This document shows, piece after piece, positions 12,001 through 23,411 of a DNA stretch of 64,000 nucleotides. Within the stretch, counting starts at the first letter, position 1. Every line of letters starts with the position of its first letter. The stretch covers positions 5,404,666-5,468,665 of the forward strand of contig NC_081550.1 in assembly GCF_901000735.1 (NCBI RefSeq). The letters are read 5' to 3'. Made by a program: the position numbers and the translations under genes. The notes beneath the pieces were generated by a model. That model had not been told where the DNA came from. It made no database searches and was given only the letters and a program-made list of their open reading frames with translations. This DNA comes from Corylus avellana (Eukaryota > Streptophyta > Magnoliopsida > Fagales > Betulaceae).

Positions 12001-12358
12001 AATGCAGTTATTTCCCAGTATTATAAGGATTCGATTATTGATCTTGAGCGAAAGATAAATTCAGGGATGCGATTGGCTGAACTTTACAAACCATATGTGT
12101 TCTTTATGGGCAGGTATTTAGGACTTGTTTTGGTGTTTAAATAATTTACCCATGGTTCTGTCATTTTATCCAATGTCAATAGGCTCTTCATTTCCATACA
12201 GATTTGATGACTCCAACACAGAAAAGCTACAAATGGCGACAAGTGAGAGTGGTGGCGATTCACATTTGTTTGGCTTTGATCCAAAGTGCATTGATTGGGA
12301 AGACTACATTATGAATACTCATATTCCTGGCCTAAAAAAGTATGCATTGAAAATATAA
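6098..12358 (+). CDS. FAR: Alcohol-forming fatty acyl-CoA reductase, FAR-A (10 exons, 491 aa)
   Basis: The enzyme reduces long- or very-long-chain acyl-CoA to a primary fatty alcohol with NADPH, feeding cuticular wax, suberin or pollen-wall lipids. It usually acts at the ER. Exons are 6098-6176, 6272-6375, 6846-7048, 7731-7831, 8021-8213, 10086-10247, 11186-11267, 11359-11625, 11986-12113 and 12202-12358. All borders are GT..AG, the frame is continuous, and the total is 1476 bp including TAA. The Rossmann motif TGATGFL is at residues 18-24. The active-site YxxxK is Y237-V-Y-T-K241 within [14 protein letters not shown]. The NAD-binding_4 domain covers about residues 17-310, and the carboxy-terminal sterile/FAR_C domain covers about 390-490, ending in [12 protein letters not shown]. 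The length matches the CER4/FAR3 family (about 490 aa). Nothing is broken, and the 318-N gap falls in intron 6. The family is certain; the chain-length preference is not readable from sequence. Confidence 0.93.
8214..10085. other. Intron 5 of FAR-A with a retroelement LTR remnant
   Basis: This large intron contains no credible gene. About 9110-9430 carries phrases such as CATCCAGACG, CATCCAGACCGTC and CGTCTGGATC, the same style as the GTCCGGACG-rich LTR remnant at 17339-18215, so it is probably an old LTR scrap. A (TTA)n microsatellite lies at 9536-9570 and a 60-bp phrase (GAGTTTTCTTCTATTTTGCT) is repeated in tandem near 9666 and 9717. Confidence 0.45.
10359..10676. other. Assembly gap, 318 N, in intron 6 of FAR-A
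   Basis: Unknown bases follow a poly-T run. The sequence from 10677 to about 11110 looks like the right half of a MULE-type insertion, ending GTGAAGTTTCCC at about 11105. Its left half may lie in the gap. Confidence 0.9.
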
Positions 12359-12949
12359 CTTGGAGGATTTTATGTTTTCACTAGGCATGATGTACTGGGC
12401 TTTTTAAGAATTTTCTTTTATTAATATGGCGCGCATGCAGTATCCTCGTATATCTGCCTTTCTGTTTAGAAACTTCCTTGAAGTGTATTAATTAACTATT
12501 GTTATGTAAAATAAACAAAATTAAACTTCCTGGAAGCATATTAGTTATTGTTAGTGTAAAATAAACCAAATTGATGCATGCAAATAAAGAAAATTAATAG
12601 ATACGAATACAAGATTTACGTAGTTTGACCAATGATTGATACTTAGGCCTACTAGTGATGAGGGTACCTTCATGATCAACTTGTGAAAAATGGGGTTACA
12701 AGCTAGCTCTCTTTTCTCCTCCCTTGGCCAAAACCGATAATTCCTCATACCAAACACAAACTTGTTAAAACCCTAATTTGAGTTTAGGGTTTATATATAA
12801 AGAGATTAATAGTGTAAAATATTCAAAAATACCCCTGTAATCCTAAAAAAATAAATAAATCAAGGAACATAATAATAACAATTTCCAATTTCACTTGAAC
12901 GTGTAAGAAACCTAAAGGTTGTCCATAGAATGAACTTTGTAAGTAAATT
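12359..12949. terminator. 3' flank of FAR-A
   Basis: It is colinear with the flanks of FAR-B (29616 on) and FAR-C (48827 on). The AT-rich phrase GTAAAATAAAC at 12505-12515 is a possible near-upstream polyadenylation element, and its FAR-B counterpart is TATAATAAATG at 29761. No gene is seen. Confidence 0.4.
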
Positions 12950-13150
12950 GATGGCAAACTTGGCTCGGAACCCATCAACGTTCCTCCAAGCATTCATGAA
13001 TAAGGCTGAGGAATTCATGACTCAAGAGGAAACTATCAACGCTTAGCTGGAATCAAAGATGAAAATTGAAGCAGTTCCTGATAGAAAGAGAAAAGGCGTT
13101 CAGAGGAATGAAGAAACTTGCAATCCGAAGAAAAATGTGAACAAACAGTT
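12950..13150 (+). pseudogene. Ty3-gypsy-like gag fragment
   Basis: The plus strand reads M-A-N-L-A-R-N-P then TFLQAFMNKAEEFMTQEE, an in-frame stop, then a basic stretch with PDRKRKGVQ. This resembles the gag segment of plant Ty3-gypsy elements, in which a phrase of the type 'F..L..KA.EFM..EE' precedes a basic region. It is short, stopped and isolated, so it is only a remnant. The identification rests on the motif pattern alone. Confidence 0.4.
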
Positions 13151-13529
13151 CCCGATAGAAAGAAAAAAAGAAAAAAGAAAAGAAAAGAGAGAGACATGTT
13201 ACACAATAATCTTTCAACCATCTCTTTTTGCAAATCCAACAAATTAACTATTGGATTTGTGGACTTATGTGAGTCCCACAAAAATTTAATAGATAAATCT
13301 TGAATTAATTTACGTTTGTTTAATGTGATGACACTTGGTTAAAGTTAATTACAACCTCCCAAAGAAGTTATTATAGAAGTTTAAGTAATCTTTAGCAAAA
13401 ATTATTCTTAACTTGTATGAGTTCAATCAATATTAGTTCCCATAACATTTGAAAAGGTACGATCCAAATGTCTCAGTGTTTTAAATTATTTTTGCCGATG
13501 TTGGGGTGTGCTATTAAGACTTGAGCTCT

Positions 13530-14058
13530 GATACCAAATTGATGCAAGACAGATGAAGAATAAAATAAAGATAAAGAATTAACATCTCATCAACCGGATA
13601 AATCTAGTGTTTCACCAAGAACGTGTAGTTTCACCACAAAAAAAAAAAGAAAAAAAAAAAAAAAAGAAGAAGCAATTACAACTCTCACAAACACAAATTT
13701 TGATTATTTCAATCATAGGCTGCTCAAATACAAATGAAACTTATGCTTAAATAGACTAAAACAATAAACTATAACCCTAATGTGACTAACTTTTGGACCA
13801 AGTCCATTACTAAATGCAAACTCTTAAAACATATATTAAACATTAAAAATGATTACAAAATAATACCAACTCTAAATTAATATTATTTCTTCATCATGCG
13901 TCACTAACTCTCTAGATAATGACAACTACACAACACTAGAAGAAGGTAAATAACAAGACAACTAATAGACTCTTGGTGCAGTAAAGAGAAATGATAAAAA
14001 TTATTCTCTCAACCATCTTTTAACCATCAGCATATAGTGAATTGGTGAATCAACCATT
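13530..14058. repeat. Segment shared with 59763-60053 and 60762-60900
   Basis: Landmarks such as ATCTCATCAACCGGATAAAT, the CACCAAGAACGTG phrase, and ACAACTACACAACACT occur in the same order downstream of FAR-A and far downstream of FAR-C. It is therefore part of the duplicated unit. In unit C the segment is split by a MULE at 60054-60752 that is absent here. No gene is seen. Confidence 0.6.
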
Positions 14059-14066
14059 AATTTTTT

Positions 14067-14518
14067 AGGGAAACTTCAGAAAGCCCCTCTAAACTTTCAG
14101 CGATTTTGACAAACTCCCCATGAATTTCCAAAACTTTCCTTTAGCCCCCTTGAACTTTGGTTTTCTCTCACTTTGGACTCTTTTAACATTACAGTCAAAT
14201 AATTTGACTTTTTATACCTATTTTACCCACCCCCAAAACTACGTCATTTTGTGTCCTAAAACTACAACACCTATCCAGCCCAAAACGACGTCGTTTTAGA
14301 CATTAATTTTTTTTAATAAAAAAAAAAAGAAAAGCAAAATTAATTAATTAATTATTATTATTATTATTTTTTTAAAAAAANNNNNNNNNNNNNNNNNNNN
14401 NNNNNNNNNNNNNNNNNNNNNNNNNNNNNNNNNNNNNNNNNNNNNNNNNNNNNNNNNNNNNNNNNNNNNNNNNNNNNNNNTGGCTGGAAGTTCAGGGGGG
14501 TTTTCTAAAGTTTTCCCT
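14067..14518. mobile_element. Small MULE-type inverted-repeat element
   Basis: The ends are AGGGAAACTTCAGAAAGCCC on the left and the near-inverse CTAAAGTTTTCCCT on the right. The flanks repeat AATTTTTT at 14059-14066 and 14519-14526 (8-9 bp). It has no coding capacity. A 100-N gap (14381-14480) sits in the body. Confidence 0.6.
14381..14480. other. Assembly gap, 100 N
   Basis: Inside the small MULE-type element. Confidence 0.95.
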
Positions 14519-14526
14519 AATTTTTT

Positions 14527-15604
14527 TGAACTCATATGAGTCTACAAATCTAATGGTAGATTGTAAGAAAATATGAGCCAAATATGAGAAACTTATTGAG
14601 TAATGATTGGGGGTTATTTTCCTAATTAATTATAACGATATTAATTGTGCAGGTTTACTCAAGCTCCATTCATCGTTGTTCCGCCACCATTAATTGATTA
14701 TTGGTTGCAGATGTAGATATTTTGTGTTTACTGTAGGACCATAAGAGGCGTGTGATAGACAAGCAGGGGACGTGTCTTTACTGCAATAAGGAGTCTATTA
14801 ATTGTTGTCATTTATTGCAGAGGAATGCTACACATCATTTTCTCAACCATTTTTCAACTATCTCTTGTTGTAAATCGAATGGATCTACCATTGAATGTGT
14901 TGAATGAACATGTTGTCCCATAAATTCAACCATCTCTTATACGGAGATAGACAAGAAATGGGCAAAAAATAGGTTTGCAACACTTATAACCACAATTCAA
15001 TGGTTGGTTGAGATTGTCATGTCAGCATTGTGAGATAGTTGTAGAATAAAAATGTGATATGTTATATTTCTCAAATTCAAAATGATGCAAATAACATAAG
15101 TCATAAGTGCAATTTAATTGCAACTCACGTAGGCATTTCTCAAATTCAAAATGTTGCAAATAACATAAGTCATAAGTGCAATTTAATTGCAACTCACGTA
15201 GACAACATGTGAAGTCTAGATTTAATTAAATTTGGACCATTGAAAAAATATGGTATCTCATGTATTTTTTTAATTGTCTAAATTTAATTTCAAATTTTTA
15301 TATATATAAAAAAAAGAGTAAAATTATATTCAAACCATCGAAAAACTACAAAAATGTATTATAAATTTTTTACCATACCTGAGCCAAATCCTCTTCTCTA
15401 CAAATATTACATCAACACGTGCAAGAAATAAAGTGATATGCTAGCTGGGGATTCAAATCCCCTCAAAAAAATTTAAAATATGAGATTGTCAAATTTTAAA
15501 ATCTAAGGTTTTAATTACATCTAACGATCCAAACAAATGTAGAGGTTTGTGCGTTATCAAAACAAGTGGGTTTGACATGTTAAAAACTAGAATTAACTAC
15601 CTCG
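14527..15604. other. Spacer of unit A, homologous to about 62450-63180
   Basis: No gene is seen. The spacer aligns with the far right of the window, for example AATTTAATTGCAACTC and GTGATATGCTAGCTGGGGAT in both. This shows that the duplicated unit extends at least to here. It contains a local tandem duplication at 15067-15204. Confidence 0.6.
15067..15204 (+). repeat. 69-bp tandem duplication
   Basis: Two adjacent copies start TTTCTCAAATTCAAAATG at 15067 and 15136 (offset 69 bp) and are nearly identical. The homologous spacer near 62725 has only one copy, so the duplication arose in unit A after the units separated. Confidence 0.75.
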
Positions 15605-15609
15605 GTAAC

Positions 15610-17291
15610 TGTAACACCCCGGTCCCATATTGGGAAGATGAGAAGAAGCCCACATTGAGTGGGTAGTTTATAGAGATAGTCATGGGTGCTAAGTCCCACA
15701 TTGCCTAGTTACTAGGTGAAACTGAGCTTTATAATGAATTATAGGGAAGCTCCAAATTGACTAGTCCTTTTTGAGTAATAGCGCAGATGTGGCTAGCGCT
15801 TTTCCCTGGGATGTTACAAATGGTATCAGAGCATTACCCAGCCTGAGATGGTGGGAGTGTGCACAAGCCTATGAGGGTCGCTAGTGGACACACGTTGGTG
15901 ATGCCAAAAGTGGGACACAATGAAATGTATAAGGGCCAAAAGTTAAGGGCCGAGAATGAAGAAATTCCCTGAGGATTGCCAACGGTGACACTGGTGCCCA
16001 AGAAGAGTGCTTGTAGAGTCTCACATCGCCTGGGTATGGAATATGTTATGATATTTATTTATGAACAGATTGAATTTAAAAAAATTTTATAGTAACTTGA
16101 GTAAGTTATGGTTCAAGTATGATTTGTTTTTAATTTGGGTTGCTCAATTTGAAGATAGGTGGTAATTTATGGGCTTTAATTTCGAGGACGAAATTCTAAT
16201 AAGGAGGGAAGATTGTAGCACCCCAGATTTTTAAAGTCTTATTTTAGAGATACTAAATTTATGTTATGATTATATTAATATTCATATTAGGCAATGATAT
16301 TAATTCTTGGGAAATTTATGAGAGTGGTAATTAGAGAATGGTAATTGGTGAAATAATAGGATAGTAAATGGTAGGTATAAGGATGGTAGAAGAATAAGAA
16401 GGTAGAATAGTATAGGGTAGGTAGAATAGTATAGGGTTGGTAGAATAGTATAGGGTTGGTGAAATAGTGTAGGGTTGGTGAAATAGTATAGGGTTGGTGA
16501 AATAGTAAAATGAGGGTATAATTGTAAATTGAAGGTAGAATAGTGTTTGATTTTCTCCTATAAATAGAGCTCTTCTCCTTCACAATTTTCACCACTCATC
16601 TCATCTCCCATCTCTTACATATATTCTTCCTTCTTCCGCTTTTTACTCAGTCTTTCTTCTTTCTAAGAGTGTTTACTCAGAACAGAGAGAGAAAGGGCGA
16701 GACCAAGCGCTACAAGAAAGAAAGAACACAAGAGAAACCGAGAGTGAGATGGGAAATTTAAGACAGAGAGCTGAAGAGGAAGAAAGAGAGTTTAGGCGAG
16801 AGAGAGAGAGAGAAAGTCAGTGAAGGGATTGTTATGGGTATGGACCAACTGCAGCAGAACGGGTTTCAAGTAATTACCTTTGATGATCCATTCATGTAAT
16901 CCACTGTAAGTATTCTTACTTACTGAGTATGATATTGATATCCAATAATACGGATTTTTGTGGTTTTATAACTTGTCTAGCATTTTGCTATATATGATTC
17001 AACAATGATTTATATTGTCGGAAATCAATTGACTCACTACTTCACAGTTTTTTGTAGTGCTTGCAGGAATGGAAAATCAAGGTAATTATGCAGTTGTGAT
17101 TAGAGATTCATATTGAGATGTACAGAGATTCCAAGTTGGTTAAGTTTTGTCTAGAGTTTAGACTGTCGGATAGATTTGTATAAATGCCTTGTACGACATA
17201 GCTTTGGGTATTTTTTTTATAAAGAAAAGTATTTTAACAGTATTTTTTTGTATTGATAATTACAGTTTTTCCGCAATATGAGATTGTTACA
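15610..17291 (+). mobile_element. Non-autonomous LTR retroelement with two unlike LTRs
   Basis: The whole block is flanked by a perfect 5-bp duplication GTAAC (15605-15609, 17292-17296). The unoccupied site survives in the paralogous spacer near 63175 (CCTCAATAACATACAAATC). The left LTR (15610-15818) begins TGTAACACCCCGG and ends TGTTACA; it is followed by TGGTATCAGAGC at 15821-15832, the usual initiator-tRNA-Met primer site. Near the other end, a GAGGACGAAATTCTAATAAG phrase plus the purine tract AAGGAGGGAAGA (16201-16212) precedes a different, much longer LTR (16214-17291, TGTAGCACCCC...GTTACA). That arrangement is Ty3-gypsy-like. No protein is encoded. Confidence 0.7.
16401..16507 (+). repeat. 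19-bp minisatellite within the right LTR
   Basis: About five to six copies of GTAGAATAGTATAGGGTTG, with TAG/TTG and AATAGTGTA variants. It produces a long spurious minus-strand frame. Confidence 0.75.
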
Positions 17292-17338
17292 GTAACACTC
17301 AAATCTCTGCATTTATTTGGACCATTAGATGTAATGAA

Positions 17339-18215
17339 TGGCTTGTAAGTATTTGTATTGGCTTAATTCGGTAAGCAAAATGGTGCCAAGATTCTTCTCC
17401 ATGCAAGGCTGTCCAGACAGGAAGCAAGGCCGTCCGAACGCTAGAAAAAATCAATTTTTCCTAAGAGCCTCGTCTGCACCTTTGTTTGCAAGCCGTCCAG
17501 ACGTGTCGCGCCAAGAGACACAAGTTAACGATGCTTACTCTAGCTCCGCCCTAGGTCTGTGCGGACGGCCCTTGTCTCTGTCCGGACGGTAGTATACTAG
17601 AAACACATTTCCCATGTTTTACAAGCCCTGTTCGGACGAACCCACTTATAGTCCAAATAGCCTGTAGCTTCTAGGTCTATTTTACAATGTAATTGAGTTT
17701 TAACTAGACTAGGGGTCCTTAGGCTTTATATATAGATCTCTACAGATCTGTATAGATACAAATTTTCACCAGAGAATTCGTAAGAGGCTGTGCTAAGATG
17801 AAGTTTATGTTGTGAGATAAATCTTCCCTCTTAGAGTATTTGTTAGTTTGAATTGTGTGCTTCATTGAGAAGTCTATCGAAATGGTCCGATAAAAGAGAA
17901 TCACGTGTGGAGAAGATTGTGAGTAAGGAGATGAGTTGGGGGCTTGTCGATCTTACAGAGTCAAGAACTTGCAAAGGGTTGTAAGTGTTCCCCATGTCTA
18001 TAATCTCGGAATATTTTTTTATAGTGATTTCTTGGGTTTGGCTGCCCCGAAGAAGTTTTGCTTTTAAAACGATTTCTAAAAGGTTTCATATTCGTCACCA
18101 AAATCATTGTGTCTGATTGATTTATTGTTTTGATTATTTTGGTGATTCATTGTTTATAGATTGCTATCTGTTAATTCCGCATATTGTGTTATTTATACCT
18201 ACATAGTGTTTTTCA
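17339..18215. mobile_element. LTR-like retroelement remnant
   Basis: The block is absent from the homologous spacer, where the text runs from AATGAA at about 63220 straight into CCAAAATTTAAAAATC. It has repeated CGTCCAGACG/GTCCGGACGG words and TATATATAGATCT, looks like a transcribed LTR, and has no coding capacity. I could not find an exact target duplication, so it may be a solo or damaged LTR. Confidence 0.45.
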
Positions 18216-19285
18216 AGCTCAAATTTAAAAATATGAAGGGATCTCAATTAGCTAGCCAGTGGTTGCAAAGTGCAACAAAGTATCAAACAAGGGTGCTTTT
18301 AAGTCGCTGAACTTTGAGGGGAATGGGATCCTCTCCATTTCAAAGGAAATGGAGACGAACTGGTTAATGCAATATAGGACGGCAAATGGTAATATTTTAA
18401 GCCCAAAAAATACCTCTATTTAATTAGGGACATTCAAATAGTGACATTTTGAAAATATTCTTAAACATAGTGACTGAAAATAAAAATTAGAGACATTTGA
18501 ACAATGAAAATATCGCTACAAGGTGACATTTTTGCTCTCATGTCACATTTGGGAAGGGGACGTGGCACTAGTGTGCACGTCACCTTTTTGAAGGTGACAT
18601 TTTACACGGTTTAAATGTCGCTACTCTTTAAAAAAATTAAAAAAATAATAATGTTTACCAAAAAAATATTTATAATAAAATAAAAAAATAAATATATATA
18701 TTAAAAAAATCAAATTAATTTTATTTTCTTTTTAAAATAAAATAAACTCAAATTATTACTATTTTTTTGTAAATAAATAAAAAAAAAATAGCAGGGTCGT
18801 TGCTGGTTTGGCAACAAACTGGCAGCCACCCAACTTTTTTTTTTTTTTTTTTTTTTAAAAAAAATGTTTTATGTGTGGGTGAATGAGAAGAAATTTTGAA
18901 GTTTTTTGGTGTAGGTGATTGTTATAAATGTAAACTTTGAACGCAAATATTTTCAAAATTAGAGACATTTAAATAGTAATATACTGTTAACGCGTCGCTA
19001 TTCACGCGAGAAAGGCAACGTGTGAATAGTGTTAGTATTAATATGTCTCTATTCACGCCCAGAAGGCGATGTGTGAATAAATAGAAAAAAAAAATAGAAA
19101 AGAAAGGCAATGCGTGAATAGTGTTACCATTCACGTGTGAACATCATGTTACTATTCACGTGTGAATAGTGATGCGCATGCGTGAATATTAACACTATTT
19201 AAATGTCCATATTTTATGAATATAGATGTTTGAATAGTAAAACGCTGCAAATTAGTGACTTCTCTTTTTTTTTTTTTTTGTAGTG
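18216..19285. mobile_element. Spacer plus right end of a CACTA-like element
   Basis: From 18216 to about 18350 the DNA is unit spacer (GTATCAAACAAGGGTGCTTT, compare 63290 and 63556). After about 18400 it becomes a non-coding element with many words like GTGAATAGTG/CATTCACGTG and ends at 19285 with TTTTTTGTAGTG, the CACTA right-end signature. No matching CACTACAAA left end is visible, so the element is truncated or its left border has decayed. FAR-B's upstream unit starts immediately after it. Confidence 0.5.
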
Positions 19286-19988
19286 ATGTGGCAATGCTCA
19301 TGGCAGAATGAAGAGACAAATACATATTAGTTTTGTGGTTTCTTTATATGTGTCTTTATTTTTCCAAGGTTATTAAGAGAGAGATGTTACTTACTTGTCT
19401 ATAATTCTTCTCCTTTGTAAACCTACCATTTAATTTGCGGAATTCAAATTGGGTCTCGCATATTCAATATTATATTTGTCCATCTCTTGTAAGTTGTACC
19501 AAGATGGACATAAGATGAGCAAAAATAGAAACAAAACATTTCTCTTTTATGAAATGCATAGGTTTTATGGCTAGTAGTTAGGGGTGACAATTCGTATCCG
19601 CATGTCAGATTTTGGTAGTATCAATGCATGAGTATAAGACTATATATGTCAACTATAACTTGACCAATTTAATTAAATGCGTCAAACCCCTCAATTCTAA
19701 TATTCTAATTTTATATTGAGTTCATGTCAGGTTTGCGAGTCATGTTAAAAATTGTAAGTCATTATGTTGCGTGTCGGGTTCAGGTCATGTCGAGACTATA
19801 TAGGTCAAACCTAACCCAACCAATTTAATGAAATGGGTTAGACTCTTCATCCATAACCCTTTAATTTTATATTGGATTCGTATTAGATTCGCGAGTCGTG
19901 TCAAACATTGCCAACTCTACTAGTATAGAAGCTGCTACATTGTTGATTTGCTGTAAGGTAGCTATTGGTTCTTTTGTGTTTTGTTTTG

Positions 19989-20088
19989 NNNNNNNNNNNN
20001 NNNNNNNNNNNNNNNNNNNNNNNNNNNNNNNNNNNNNNNNNNNNNNNNNNNNNNNNNNNNNNNNNNNNNNNNNNNNNNNNNNNNNNNN
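19989..20088. other. Assembly gap, 100 N
   Basis: Within the upstream region of FAR-B. Confidence 0.95.
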
Positions 20089-20631
20089 ATATATGTTGGA
20101 TGTTGTTAGATGATTTATTGGCTGAGTAATGCTCAGAACCATCTTTTTAACATTTTAAACTTGATGTGGCTTTTAAAATCATTCCTAGATCAAAAATTTA
20201 CTAGTGATTCATCACAAATTTATTGTGATTTTAAAAGCCATATCAAGTTTGGAATGATACAAAGAATAAAAAGATGATCTTTAACATTACTCCATATTGA
20301 CATAGAAGGATCTAGCAAGATTTTGCAGTAGAGTGTAGTATTCTTTGTTCTTAGATTTTTTAGGAAAACTCTAACCGACTACTTTGGGTTGTTAGGATTT
20401 AAACTTTCGAGCATATTCAAACTTCCCATAAATTCTGTTTTTGATAACTTGAACGCTAACCTGTGGTTTGAGATGAATCTACAAGAAAAGGTTGAAGGCA
20501 ATGTTTACCTTCCAGATGGGTGCATGCATGGTGGTTGCGCTGTGCTCATCAAGTTTTGAGCCACCATGCAAACTTAATTAACATATATACGTTAAATAAC
20601 ATAACCATAGCGTAAAAACATCCATTGAAAA

Positions 20632-20675
<44 letters not shown>

Positions 20676-21047
20676 TATGGAAAAATATAAAAAAGTCCCA
20701 TGAACTATTAGCGGTTTTTTAAATAGCCCCATAAAGTTTAAAGTGTGCTAAAATAGTACATCAAATTACCAAAGTGTGTCAAAAAAACTACTTATTTTAT
20801 TATATTTCAATAATACTCTTATTCTCTTAAAAAAAAAAAAAAAAAAACTAACCTAAACTATTTTTCAACAAAAAGAAAAAGAAAAAGAACCAAATTCCGT
20901 TAAAATAGTTGATGAATTTTGTTAGATGTTACATCAACACTAATAAAATGACGACACATGTTACTTTTAACAAAATATATATATATATATATAAAACTAA
21001 AAACTAAAATTAATTACTGATTTTTTTTTTTAAAAGGAAAGGTGGGT

Positions 21048-21067
21048 NNNNNNNNNNNNNNNNNNNN
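21048..21067. other. Assembly gap, 20 N
   Basis: At the left edge of the visible palindromic element; its left terminus may be lost here. Confidence 0.95.
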
Positions 21068-21729
21068 GTCCACTTAGAGTGGACGCTATTAGTCATCTAT
21101 TTTAATTTTTTTAACTTTTTTTATTTTACTACGGACTCTTTAGGGTCGACTTTTGTCGACCCTAATACATAAGCATTAGGGTCGACTTTTAGAGTCGACC
21201 CTAATGATGTATCTTCAGCGTCCACTTAGAGTGGACGTTATTAGTCATCTATTTTAATTTTTTTAATTTTTTCTTATTTTACTACGGACTCTTTAGGGTC
21301 GACTTTTGTCGACCCTAATACATAAGCATTAGGGTCGACTTTTAGAGTCGACCCTATTGAACTTTTTTGTGATTTTTTTTTTGTTTTTTTTTTTTTTCCC
21401 CAGCTTATAGCGTCCACTTAAGTGGACGCTATTTGTTAATTATTAGGGTCGACTATTATGGACCCTAAAAGTTTTTTTTTTGCCGCTTAAATTTTTCCCG
21501 CCCCTCGGATAATTCCCGCGCGTGTATTAGGGTCGACTTATTAGCGTCCACTATAAAGTGGACGCTAATAGTGCAATTTTCGACCCATTATTAGCGTCGG
21601 CTATTAGGTGGACGCTAATACTGAACTATTAGGGACGACTTTTAAAGTCGCCCCTAATAGTTCAGTATTAGGGGCGACTTTTTAGTCGCCCCTAATAAGT
21701 CGCCCCTAATGAACAACTTTCTTGTAGTG
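21068..21729. mobile_element. Palindrome-rich CACTA-like element, right portion
   Basis: The block is built from short inverted repeats: GTCCACTTAGAGTGGAC, AGGGTCGACTTTTGTCGACC, TTAGGGTCGACTTTTAGAG and the 'AGTCGCCCCTAAT' family. A segment starting GTCCACTTAGAGTGGACG is repeated directly at 21068 and about 21220. It ends TTTCTTGTAGTG at 21729, the CACTA right-terminus signature. It has no coding capacity. The left end would have read CACTACAAGAAA and is not seen, possibly because of the gap. Confidence 0.6.
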
Positions 21730-23290
21730 TTATATATATATAAAGTATTAATTAAATAACTAAATGTGTCATTTGTTTTTAGCGTAAGTTATTAATTAGG
21801 TTGGTCAAAAAAGAAAAAGAAAAAAAGAAGTTATTAATTAGGATAATTGGCAATTTAATTTAACATGGTATATATACACATATAAACATGTTTGTGTGAG
21901 AGAATATTAATTAAATAATTAATTTCACAATTTTTTTTATTAGTGTAAGTTTTTAAAATAATTGATGAATATCAACGTACGTACAAGATTTTTGGCTTTT
22001 AATTTTTACAATTTGCTTTACAGGTTTTACCCAAATTTTAAATAGATATGCCTATACCTCTTTTTTCATCAAGTTTTCAATAGAAATCATGTACACTTTC
22101 AATTATCCTCCTAACAAAAAAAAAAAAAAAAAAAATTGAAAAAATGTGGCAGAGGAGGTCCCCCCAACACGGCGCGGGCGCCCCCACCTTATTTTTAATT
22201 TCTTGCCTAAAATAGTAAACGTTGCCGCATGCATGTGCATGAAAAAAGTAATGTGAATATAGACATAGGTGGTGAGAAAGTAGATGGGAAGGCAAGCTAA
22301 TTAAAAAGGAAACAAAGTCAATCATTTGACCTTTTCGAACTCCCTTGCTTCGTGTATGTGCGCATACAAAGCTAGTTTGCAAATGCCAGTATTGTTATTA
22401 TTATTAATATTAGTAAATTACATTTGAGGAGTAGACTTTTTGCCATGCCGGCCGGCCGAAAGTGCAAGGCCTTTTTGGTCATCAAAAGAATTAGAGAAAG
22501 TGGTTTGGAGCCAAACAAATAAATTCAAAAAAATTTTAATTTTTAAACTGATATGATAAACCGTGAGTGACAAATAAGAGATAAAAAATAACATTTTTTT
22601 TTAATTTAAAAATCTTTGCCACGTTAGTTTAAAAATTTTTCTAAGTTTATTTTTGTCTGGCTCTCTAGCATTTCTCAAAGAATTAAAAAGAAAAAAAGGT
22701 GATATATACAGAGGCTGCATAAGAACAGAGTTTGCTATACCCACGGTTGAATCTATAGCCAACAAAAGACCCACATGATAGGAGATGGAGGTCTCCACTG
22801 TCCCGATATCATCTTTTTTCTCATTTCGAGGAAAAGGTGCATGTAGGAGAAAATATTAGATGATCTTTTAGTGTTGTTTTAGTGTTTTCTTGGTTTTATG
22901 TGAAAATTATTTTTTAAAAAAACAAAAAAGATAGTTACTCTTATTTCTGTCACTTAGGTTTTTGAAAATAATATACGCATAGAATTCGGAGAACACCATA
23001 AAGATTAGAACACTACCATATCACCTAACACTTTCCCGCCGGATCTACAAATTAAAGAGCCTGATTTCAAGGGAAAGCTAGTAAGCTACCCATCAGTACA
23101 TATCATGATTTAAGGAGAATCACTGCTGACAGCTGTGTGTGACATCTGGACTGTAAGAGAAACTGGCGGGTATCAACAAGAAACATGGGGAAACCCACAC
23201 GCAAGAAGGAAAATCCAATTATAACGTGTGTTAATTGCATGAGTAATGTTATAAACAACTATCTTCTTAATGAATGCGAAACAATATTAC

Positions 23291-23411
23291 TATATAAAGC
23301 AGCATAACTCCTAAAGAAACTATCTACTTCTTGCTTAAGATCCTCACAGTCATCAGCCATCAACTCTTTCTCTTTCTCTCTCTCTCTCTCTCTCTCATTT
23401 CTTCTCTGATC
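23291..23411 (+). promoter_or_regulatory. TATA box and leader of FAR-B
   Basis: TATATAAA at 23291-23298 is followed by the leader words GCAGCATAACTC and AAAGAAACTATCTACTTC shared with FAR-A, then a (CT)n patch (about 23368-23396) before the ATG. The TATA box sits about 115 bp before the start codon. Confidence 0.65.

Larger units (their letters stand above)
19286..23290. promoter_or_regulatory. Upstream region of FAR-B
   Basis: This is the unit B counterpart of 3985-5988. It is longer because it contains the palindromic element at 21068-21729 and other AT-rich insertions. Shared landmarks are GTGGTTGCGCTGT (near 20530; compare 5108) and the AATTAAAAAG..AAGTCAATCATTTGAC region (near 22300; compare 5540-5570). 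No gene is seen. A (TA)n tract lies at 20634-20673. Confidence 0.55.

Noticed and set aside
13036..13303. Overlapping short basic frames near 13.0-13.3 kb as a possible small gene.
   Set aside because: They overlap a stopped gypsy-gag-like remnant and a Lys-rich low-complexity tract, with no independent support.
16287..16595. Minus-strand frame of 102 codons with repeating Tyr-Thr-Ile motifs.
   Set aside because: It is produced by the 19-bp minisatellite inside the right LTR.
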